In this document: positions 1 to 8,822 of the stretch, piece by piece | Numbering within the stretch: the stretch's first letter is position 1 | Layout of the letters: each line of letters starts with the position of its first letter | Assembly (NCBI RefSeq): GCF_000516985.1 | Contig: NW_006917099.1 | Coordinates: 372,001 to 436,000, forward strand | Direction: 5' to 3' | DNA from: Pestalotiopsis fici W106-1 | Taxonomy: Eukaryota; Ascomycota; Sordariomycetes; Amphisphaeriales; Sporocadaceae | Length of the DNA stretch: 64,000 bases | Made by a program: the position numbers and the translations under genes | The notes under the pieces: generated by a model | Database searches by the model: none | What the model was told of the DNA's origin: nothing | The model's input: only the letters and a program-made list of their open reading frames with translations

Positions 1-1
1 G

Positions 2-805
2 GGTATCTCGCCCTTGATGATCGACCTGCGGCCATTCCAGCCCGCGGCGGCCACGCCGTCGGTGAGTATTGGCCTCATCTACCTCATCATCATGGCCTTT
101 TTCTCCTTTTCCTTTTTCCTGCCCATCCACATGCAGTACATTCAGCCCGCCGGTCACCCGCCGCTGCACTTTTGGCAGTTCATCGTCTGGCGCTGGGTCG
201 CGACCGTGACCGTCTACTTTCTCGTCTCGCTGGCCTACTCGCTCGTGTCGCTAGCCTTCCAGATTCCCTTTTGGACGCCGCCCGGCAGCTCCGTCGACGT
301 GGCTTTTGGCGCGACGGCCTATGGCCGCGGCTCGTTCCCCGTGTACTGGATGATCAACTTTGTCGGCATGATTGCCCTCGGCCTCGCCTGCGAAAACGTG
401 GCCATGATTGTCGGCCAGCCCTGGACTGCGCTGTGGCTTATCTTCTGGGTCATTAGCAATGTGTCGACGGGCTTTTACAGCCTCGATCTGGCGCCCGGCT
501 TCTTCAAGTGGGGATATGCATGGCCTCTACACAATATTGTCGAGGCGAGCCGATCTCTCCTCTTTGATCTGCACTCGCGGATCGGGTTGAATTTTGGCAT
601 CTTGGCGGCCTGGTGCGCAATCAACACGGCCCTCTTCCCGCTGTGCTGCTACTTTATGCGCTGGAAGATGGAACATGGTCAGCGAAAGTCGCAAAAGGCC
701 CAGGATCGGTATTCCGTGGATACGAATAATGGCCAATTGGAGTTTGCAAAGGAGCAAGGACAGTTGCCGCCAATCCGAAAGAGAGGATTCCTGAGAGGTG
801 TATAA
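2..805 (+). CDS. SNG1-like DUF3533 membrane protein, C-terminal part
   Basis: The open frame runs in from the left edge without a start, so only the C-terminal 267 residues are present. It has the DUF3533 signature of the yeast nitrosoguanidine-resistance protein SNG1: a DLRPF..PAATPSVSIGLIYLII segment followed by about five membrane spans and a basic cytosolic tail. Family members are plasma-membrane or endomembrane proteins linked to drug resistance and lipid asymmetry; the exact substrate is unknown. A MIN-F-GM-ALGLACENVAMI span and a WTALWLIFWVI-NVSTGFY span are typical of the family. The gene ends at TAA 803-805 and converges on the permease gene with 224 bases between them. No intron is needed in the visible part. 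The family call is firm; the biological role is not. Confidence 0.85.
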   Translation, partial: GISPLMIDLRPFQPAAATPSVSIGLIYLIIMAFFSFSFFLPIHMQYIQPAGHPPLHFWQFIVWRWVATVTVYFLVSLAYSLVSLAFQIPFWTPPGSSVDVAFGATAYGRGSFPVYWMINFVGMIALGLACENVAMIVGQPWTALWLIFWVISNVSTGFYSLDLAPGFFKWGYAWPLHNIVEASRSLLFDLHSRIGLNFGILAAWCAINTALFPLCCYFMRWKMEHGQRKSQKAQDRYSVDTNNGQLEFAKEQGQLPPIRKRGFLRGV

Positions 806-1029
806 GATGCAACGAAGCACGTGTAAAGTAGATTTGCATTTAGCGAGGCGTTTGTCATTCTGCATTAATTGTATTATATCATCAAGATCTCAGTCATCGC
901 TACCTTGAATATCGCCGAAAAAGACTGTGTCATACATCATCAGGTCCAGCCTCTCCTAGTCGTTGCAGACGGGTTTATAAAATTCTGTAACCCCGAATAT
1001 TCATTCATGATCGGGGATACCCCGAAGCT

Positions 1030-2760
1030 TTAAGAGACAGTGCCCGAGTTGTCGGCGCAGTCGAAAACCTTGGCAATCAAGCCGGTGGCATACGCCTCTT
1101 GAATTGACAAGGCAACACCATATCTGGTTCTACAGTCAGTACATGCATGCAAGGGATAGGGAGGAGAAAATCATAAATGTGACTTACGTTCCGCCAACCA
1201 CCATGAATAGTCCAATGGCGATGACAAGTGCATGAAACCACCATAGCGCCTTGTTCTTGCCAGACAAGGTCTTGTATCCCTTGAAGTCGTGCATCCAGAA
1301 CAGCGCTGGGAAGATGAGACAAAAGGGAGCCGAGAACAGACTACCAGCGAGGCCGAGGAGGTAGTTGAGGATGGGCACGGCCTGGCTGATGATGAAGGCC
1401 AGAGTACCCAAGACAAGGTTAACGCCCAGCCAGGTGCTCCAGTGCACGAGCGTGTCGGCCTGCAGATGGCTGGTGTTGCGGAGGAGGCGCACAAACAGAT
1501 ACTTGGCGGCCACGTGCTGGTAGATGCCGTTGCCAATCACCAGTCCCGGAAGGGCCACGCCGTAGCTGATCTTCTTGAACAGCACGCCGGCGCTGCCAAA
1601 TGCCGGGGTTGTCAGCCACTGTCCGCAGTAGCGGTAGATGACCAGGCTGAAGACGAGGTACATGGCGCCGACCAGGACGCCGGTCACGTAGCAGGCCTTG
1701 CGGTAGTCTTGAGGTCTTCGCATCTCGGATATAATTGGGAGGTACACTGAAACACGCTAGGTCAGTAACCACTCCGGCGGATACTCTGGGATAAAACTTT
1801 ATAATTTGCACTTACTCGAACCGCCTGATCCGCATAGGAAAATGTTTGCTGAAGCCGTCATACCAGCGGCAAAGGTTGGGTACGCCATGGACCTGAAGCC
1901 GAGTTCATAAGGGCCAGTCTGCGGTGCTGCAGCAGGACGGTCTTGTTGCGTGACGGCAATAACAAAGATGAACACTGCGATGAAGAAGGTGATGAATCCA
2001 GCCCTGTAGAAAGAGTATCAATATCATTGGCCTTCAAGATACTCATGTAAAAAACGTACCAGGTGAGCCAACCCAACCGTGAAAATGTTCGTACGGCAGA
2101 AAAGCCAGTAATGAGAGCAGCAGAGACGAATGCAAAGACTACAGTACAAGCGCCATGGTCCGAAAGTGCGTTGAAGGCCGTGTCAGTAGAGACGATACCA
2201 GCCGCCGTGATGAGCACCTGAGCAAGCAGGATCATGATTCCGCATACTTCGCGGCCCAATGGACCCCAGAGGATGGCACACGCATCGGCAAGTGCTGTGA
2301 TGGAATCAGTCGGCCGTCATGCTACAGAATCGGGGGACATCAAAATGGCTTACTGTGGCACTCGGGATGGCGGTTTCGGAAGTCTCCGATCAATATCGCA
2401 GTGTCTATACAAATCAGCACACAAACACTTTTATGCATTCGCTACATGGAGAAGAGAATGCTTACAGGTATTCAACGCCTCCCAGCCCACAATCGACAGA
2501 GCACCTCCTACTGCTCCCAACGTGCCCAGTGATCCCGGCACGGCGAGAATGCTCATGGCAAAGTTGATCTTGAGGAAGATGACGGTAGCCCGCTGCCAGC
2601 TCACGGTGCGAAAGTCGACACCATCCTCGGTAGGCTTGAAGACTCCATGAGCCTCGGGTGATTTCTCCATCTCGCCCTCTACAACATCGTTGGCGGACCA
2701 GCCCTCCGCCGGCTGTATGGTGTCCTGGCCGATACTGGATACCTTCTTTTCGGAAGACAT
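1030..2760 (-). CDS. Amino acid permease, AAAP family (Neurospora mtr-like)
   Basis: Six exons join in frame to 475 residues: 2760-2466, 2404-2354, 2294-2060, 2003-1816, 1746-1188 and 1129-1030. The product is a transmembrane amino acid transporter of the AAAP/Aa_trans family, expected to carry neutral or aromatic amino acids by proton symport at the plasma membrane. About eleven spans are expected. Family landmarks are visible: a hydrophilic N-terminus, the first span [17 protein letters not shown], the loop [14 protein letters not shown] on a 51-base micro-exon, the [13 protein letters not shown] span, the [17 protein letters not shown] loop and a C-terminal FDCADNS. Phases agree at every junction, and the micro-exon restores a conserved loop that a simple reading would lose. 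Substrate specificity cannot be read from sequence. Confidence 0.88.
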
Positions 2761-3882
2761 GGTTGGTAATTCCTGATCTGGGGACTCGGCTCTGCCGGTT
2801 TGATCGTCCTTCAAGTTTTGTGATCTGCCACAAAACACAATTCCAGAATAATTATTTGGAGTTCGTGGGGAATGGCGAGCGCGCCAATATGTATGTGTCG
2901 TATAGTCGTGCATCTTATCTCGCCTATCTTCAGGCCGTTATCACGCACTCTGCTGTCTTCAGTCTAGCTTGAATTTAAGGTTGCAGCTTATCTGCCCCCA
3001 AAGGTGAGCGGGCCGCGCACCCAGTCTTCTATACTACAACTGTTTCGGGGACCAATTGCCGACCCACACACATACCAGCCTTTATTGAGAAGTTACCCCG
3101 GATTTCTCCTTTCTGGTCCCCTGGTCAGCAAACTAGGGGGTCTCGATGGGTCGATTGGATGTTGTGCGCGTGGTTGTAGCCGTGCTTGGAAACCCACGGA
3201 GTAGATTGCTTTATTCTCAGCGTCATACCAGAAACAACATAAAACTCACTTGTTGGCCAATAGCGTCGATGGGCTGATATCTCTAGATATGCCACAGCAA
3301 GACGTGGTCGGACTGAGCTGAAGATTCTGACTTTAGTCTGGTTTCCCTCATGATGATAACACTTCCCGACCTAGCGTTCGGATCACTGTTCCGTCGATAT
3401 GTAGTGAGGGCACTCTCCAAATCTTTCAATGGTAATTTGGAAGCAGACGATTTGATATCTGCAGAACGCAAAGGAGGACCAGGGCTCATTGTATGTCCTG
3501 ACTGACAGAGTAGACGCCATGTTTAGTATGAGTTGTTGTTCTATCGTGTATCTAAACGGCAGATCAGGAAAACATGATTTGGTGATGATGAATTCTCTTC
3601 ATTATGTATGATAGACTGTCTTGTAGTACCCGTGCCTCCCACTGCGGACCCCCTTTTGATTTTTATTCCTTCCGCCAATGTGAAATAAGTTAGCAGAAGT
3701 CTCGGTACCTCGGCTCTACGGTAAAAGTGCATTATTTAGCAACAGTTATTCTCTCTCTTCTTCTTGGGAAAAAAGGAAGGGAAAATTGGAGCAAAAGAGA
3801 AAAAGGCAAAGACAGAGTGTAAGGGAAGAAAGTCAAGGAACTGGGGATGAGATTGTCAATCGAGCTGTGTTGGAGACTTCTG
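2761..3882. other. Intergenic, no gene seen
   Basis: This holds the upstream region of the permease and the downstream region of the papain-fold gene. Short open frames at 3004-3204, 3283-3489 and 3541-3732 show no family pattern or splice structure. An A/G-rich stretch lies near 3760-3830. Confidence 0.6.
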
Positions 3883-5497
3883 CTAGTACCCAATGCTCTT
3901 GCGAGCGGAGTGCTTCATCACTAGTTTTGCTAATTTAGCCATATCGTCGCTCTCGCAAGCCTCCTCACCGGGTGCCCGGTTGTGTAGTAGGCGGAACAGC
4001 CCAGAATTGCCATAAAGACTGTTCAAGGCCAGAGCCAGCACGAGCAGAGAGTAGAGCCACCCGCTGAGCTGCTTGTAAGACCAGTACAAAACAATAAGCG
4101 TCAGCCCATTCATTACGACGAGAATAACCGCATTCAGACTCGAAGGGGCCACGTCGACACTGTGGGTCACTGCTTTGCTGCTCTCTCGTTCCACCGCGAT
4201 GGTGTGGCAGACGAGCTCAATCGCTCGTCGCGTCACGATGTGATCGAACGCTTCCACATGGATATTTCCTCGACCCGTGTACAGCTCAGAAGAACTGGTC
4301 ACGTGCTGGATGCGTTCCAATAACCGGCTGCAAAATGTCTGGCAGTTGTTGTTCATGACATTGTAGGCGACTGGCATGCTATGGAGGACTTGGCGCGCTG
4401 GATGGCACTTGATTAGTTTATTCATCAAGTGGGGGTATTCTGTACAAGCTGATCGCTTACCTTGATCCCTGATCAGGTTGTTGGAACACATTGTGAATCC
4501 AATAAACCTCGCATTTTCCAAGACACCTTCCTCGAGTGTAGGGTTCTCTGTTGCATCCAATCGAACACGGCCACGAGAGACTGTCAACTGGCAGAGTATC
4601 GATTCTCTCAGATGTCCATCATCACGCTTGATCAAGAGTGCCCAATGATAAAATGTACCCAAAAGGCATCCCTTCAACCGTGCAGAGATCAAATGTGGGC
4701 TCTCCGCTCGTGGAATATCCATCCTACTAAGGAATGAGGCAGATCGGTCTATTCTTGTAGCTAAAAGGTAGACGCGCCGGCGTTCAGAGACTAATCCATA
4801 TTTCAAAGACATCCACCTGATGAACGACGCTGTCATCATGCTCCATAGGACCGGTTCGTGCACAGCCGGGATGGAGAGGCCCTTGTTCAGGGCGGGCTCG
4901 ATGGCAATTTCTGCAACTAAATGACTGTAGAACTGTCCGCCAAGGCTGTCTATGAAATCTGTGATTATGTCTTCGTGTCCGTGTTTGAAAAGGTCAAGCC
5001 TTTTTGGGTCGTGAAGCAAGGAACCGCTTGTTTTAGCTCTTCGTAGAAGATCATGGCGAAATTGTGCAACGCATCTTAACAAAGTAGTCTCGGACAAGCG
5101 GACGCTCATGCTCAATCCGAAAGCAAAGAGAAAATACTCGTCGCGCAGGCCAATGCCGTTGAAAAGGCAATCAAGTAGAGGCGACACCTGATCCACGTGA
5201 TCAAGTCTGAATTCGTCTGTTACTGTTATCTGTGATGAATAATTCCACAGGGTGTGTCCCCGGATAGCTCGAAGATACTAGAAATCGAAATAATGAGTAT
5301 GTCAGACGAAGGGAATATCAAGAAATAAATGCTTGCGTAATCGGACTCACCGCTAGAAACCGAAAACCTGGATCCAAACACCAAGATGGCATTCCGAACG
5401 TGGGCTTTACTTTGCGGCCGCTGATGGGATGTCTCGATAACATTGTCAATTTGCTATCAATTGTGACTTTCAATTCAACTCTTATCTTCGAATCCAT
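3883..5497 (-). CDS. Papain-fold (LRAT/PPPDE-like) protein with C-terminal membrane anchor
   Basis: Three exons (5497-5351, 5277-4461, 4397-3883) give 492 residues. The second intron, 63 bases (4460-4398), keeps the frame open. It has a GTAAGC donor, an ACTAAT branch-like site and a CAG end, and removing it joins IRDQ to ARQVLHSM..YN, which looks natural. A YHWALLI segment (His260) and a NNNCQTFC segment (Cys340) resemble the His box and Cys box of permuted papain-like folds such as LRAT, NlpC/P60 and PPPDE. Two membrane spans follow at about 409-428 and 436-455. It may be a cysteine hydrolase or acyltransferase facing the cytosol; no substrate can be named. The ATG at 5497 is uncertain: a 28-codon ATG frame lies just upstream (start near 5641) and could belong to an unrecognised first exon. 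The gene sits at the edge of an accessory-looking island. Confidence 0.6.
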
Positions 5498-6300
5498 TGG
5501 CAACTCGAGTTTCTGGATCTGGTGCGTTTCGAAATAGGTAGAGATATGTTACTCAAGAGCGTAGGCGGTCGGATTCTCGAGGATCAAAATGGTGAAGCTC
5601 AATTAATCCGTCAAAGTGAGAGTCTTGACTAAGCCACGCCATCGGTTTCTATTTGAAAAAGAGAATTTGAGAAAGAAAAGAGAAAAGAAGAAGTATAATA
5701 AGAAAGAGAAAAATTGATCTTCAATTGCCCTTCGCGCGTTCAGTCTTGTCAAGGTGGACATCATTTTGTGGCACTGCGATGCTGTCAGATCAGGGGTCTA
5801 CCGGATGTCAGATAGTTGGCCAGCTGATGCATGCGTGCCCGAACCGCCTGTATCTGACCAGATTGTGAGTTGGGGGCATCTTTTACCAATAGAATGTCGT
5901 TGGTTAATGTGTTGTGCTACAGCCAGCAGCGCCCGAAGTACACAGCCACCGCCCGCGGACAGTGAAGTAGCCTGCCATTGCTATCACCGCGTTCAATATA
6001 CAGGCTGATTGGTCGACTCATGAATGATGGCCCGACTTGATACAAAATGGCTATGCAATTGTAGGCAGTTACTGTCGCTCGCTCAGTAATAATGCTATTT
6101 CGTTTTATTATTCGTATTACCAACCAACTTTTCTTCAATTCACAAAGCACGATGATTGACTGGTTGACAGGCCTATATTTCTAATCGTCGATTAAGCACT
6201 GCCTGGAGCAGAAGTCAGCCCGCCGGCAACCTTATCCTCACTTCATATACTGGTTTCAACAAATATCACAGATAATCATGAGAGACGTTTCGCGACAGCG
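5498..6300. other. Divergent intergenic region
   Basis: This lies between the papain-fold gene (minus) and the four-span pseudogene (plus). It contains the 28-codon ATG frame on the minus strand near 5641-5556 and a purine-rich run near 5650-5715. I see no other gene. Confidence 0.5.
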
Positions 6301-7139
6301 ATGTTGATTAGAACTGGAATGAAGTCTCTTCAAAGCGCCCGAAAAGTGTGCGCGACCGTATTACAAGTCATTTTTGCACCGTGGCGAATCACTTACGATC
6401 CAATCGCTGAACTACTTCAAGCGAATGATGCCGCCGCCGATGCCGCCGCCGATGCGCAAGCGACAATCAATAGCTCAAGCCTGTCGAAAGCCGACATCTT
6501 GACTTCATCTTGGATAGATCGTAAATTGTCGGAGCTATCCTGGGTGGGCATCACGGTTCGTGGTTTTAACTCACGTTTGATGGTGCCTCTTGACTGACAT
6601 ATTGCTTCTCCAAGTGTGCACTACTCGCCGGTGTAGTGAGTGCCGTGTTTTCCTGGAGAGATATCGATCAGATGTTTTGGGCAACCAAAGGCCTATGGTA
6701 CGGAAGTCTCATTGTGGACTTGACATCGATCAGCCTCGCGATGCAGCAATCTCTGGCTTTGAATCGAATATGTTGCGGCTCCGACCGATGGAAGCGAATC
6801 CGCACAATGCTAGGAAAGCGAACGGACGACCGGGACATCCCCAAGCCTCGGTGGGCTCAAATGTACGTGTAGCAAGTTCCCATAATGTTGCTGAACATAG
6901 GATTGATCCTATTCCTGGCGGGGTTGGTATCGGAGATCTTCGCCCATCTCGAGTTTCCAATGTCGTCCGTTGATGTCAAGGTACGTTTGAGCACTTCCCA
7001 AACCATGAACGTTGAACTCACAGAATTGGTGTGATAGTACTTAGTTTTATTGGGTCTGGCGGCCGGCTTTTCTGCGATCACATACTTGGCAAGCTCCGCT
7101 TTGTTATATCACCAGACGTTGGAGGCCTTTTCCAAATAA
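6301..7139 (+). pseudogene. Four-span fungal membrane protein with in-frame nonsense codon
   Basis: Three exons (6301-6555, 6615-6980, 7038-7139) join at phase 0 to a conceptual product of about 240 residues with one stop inside. The N-terminus is soluble, with a short Ala/Asp repeat. Four hydrophobic spans follow: LSWVGIT/CALLAGVVSAVF, LWYGSLIVDLTSISLAM, VPIMLLNIGLILFLAGL and YLVLLGLAAGFSAITYL. A TAG at 6870-6872 (codon 171) interrupts the third span, with clear hydrophobic coding on both sides. Calling 6864-6901 an intron would make it only 38 bases and shift the frame into a TGA, so I read this as a genuine nonsense change or a sequence error. The layout resembles small fungal membrane proteins of unknown function that I cannot name. 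The gene converges on the next gene with 84 bases between stops. Confidence 0.55.
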
Positions 7140-7223
7140 AGTAACATGGTAGCTTTGGCCACAACTTCTCTCGAGTCAATTAGATAGACATAACTTATAG
7201 AATCCCAGGGTGATAAGCTAATG

Positions 7224-8799
7224 TCAGGTAGGGTGATACGCCTTGTATACCTGCAAAGCACCTTCGATACTTTGAACCAGGCCAAAGAAGACGGTGAAGA
7301 AAATAGCAATCCAGAATGTCCACCACTGTACCCCGTCCCGCCGATCATGCCACCACTGTGTAACTGTCCGCAGTTTCGTGTCATCGAAAGATTCCTTGAG
7401 CTGGACCAAGCGATCCCTCCAAAACCTGTATTTTTCTACATGTCTGATTGCATGACCGCATCTCAAAGCTGACATGTCAAGCTCGTCGCGATTGCCTTTT
7501 CTGCGATACCATCTTTCGACTCTCTTGTCTCCCCTGGGAAACAATAGTGCAATGGTCTGTAAAGTCTCCTCGACGAAGCCCGGAGGGAATATTGTGGAGA
7601 TTCTGCATATAAAGTCAGCATGGAGGAGTGTTTTTTCTTCGTATGTATGGAGGGCAATACACCCACTCTCTTTGATGCTGCAAAAATGTTGCATGATGGA
7701 AAATGGTGACACGTTGGACATCTTCTCGAACCAGCAGATGATCTGCCAAATTGGTGGTGAGCTGAACATCGAACCCGGCGAAACGTTCTAGGTCGACAAC
7801 ATTGAAACTCGCCTCGAGTTTGAGGCCTTCGCATGGTAACTCTGGTTGGCCAGTGAAAAGGTCCAATGTTCCCAAGAAATCATCGATAGTACCAGCCTTC
7901 CAAGTGATTGTGTCTCGCCCCGTATATGCGTACTCAAACATACCAACATCAATCATGAGTAGAAGACGCACGGCCAAGTCGATTGAGTTGTGAATCACGT
8001 TTTCAACACACGTCGGGTGGTCGGCCATGAGCCCTTGTGTGATGTCTGCGTGTGAAGTTCGGAGGCGGATCTTCTTGATCAGATCGAGGAGCTTGACATG
8101 ATTGGATACAGGGAGATGCTGGCCATGATGCATGGACATGGTGGATATTTGTCTGCACTGGCGGCTATAATAGTGAAAATACGGACTTAGTTGACTAGCC
8201 TGAACCGAACCAAAGATTTCTTCCGCAACCAGGGCTTGAACCTGCTGCGAGAGGTTCTGCGCTCTCAGTTCAAAGCTTTCCACCACCATGACTGAGAGTT
8301 TGAGCTTCTAATATCGCCTCGGGGTTGTCTTGTACGCTAATACTGGAGTTTTTTTTGAGGTCTGTCCCAACAGCTTCCATCATAAAAAGAATATAGCAAG
8401 TTACCAGGACATTGGAATCAGGCTAGAGGATGCCAACAATACCATGGGATTCAGCTCGGGTAATCGATACCCTGCTTCTAATTGGTCTGAAATGACGTCC
8501 GTGTAACCACCTGAACAGCATGGGGGCTGCGTGCCCGAAAAGAGGGGAAAGGAAATTGTGCATGAAGCTGAGTCTGGCTTTTTGGTGGTCATCCTTGTCG
8601 TATTCCACGCCCCGAAGACGCCCAGCACTTTCGGTATGAGGCGCATCGCGAAATATTCAAGGTCGGAGAATTGATGGATATCATTCCGGACCTTGTTGGG
8701 AGTAATCAAATCTGGTCGCCGGGACTCCGATGCTCTCCATCTTTCCGCAGCTCCGGCGGCCCACTTGGCCACAACCACAGGACTCGATAGGTAAATCAT
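7224..8799 (-). pseudogene. Fungal protein family with C-terminal membrane span, frameshifted and interrupted
   Basis: The exons appear to be 8799-8405, 8307-7667 and 7602-7224. The last two join cleanly (641 plus 379 bases) and end in a FPPGFVEETLQTIALLFP block, a WWHDRRDGVQWWTFW block and a membrane span ending SIEGALQVYKA, all typical of a widespread uncharacterised family in Pezizomycotina. The N-terminal exon has the family's LITPNKVR..IHQFSDLEYFA and EYDKDDHQKARLSFMHNF blocks, but these lie in different frames. About one base is missing near 8605-8614, and a TAG follows at 8425-8423. Restoring one base would return exon 1 to phase 0 at its donor, which supports a single deletion. The function of the family is unknown; intact members look like cytosolic proteins tethered by the C-terminal span. 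Sequencing error is the alternative to decay. Confidence 0.6.
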
Positions 8800-8822
8800 T
8801 CGGACCTTTCAAAGACTCCAAG

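Noticed and set aside
6864..6901. Possible 38-base intron removing the TAG in the four-span gene
   Set aside because: Too short for a fungal intron and it shifts the frame into an immediate TGA.
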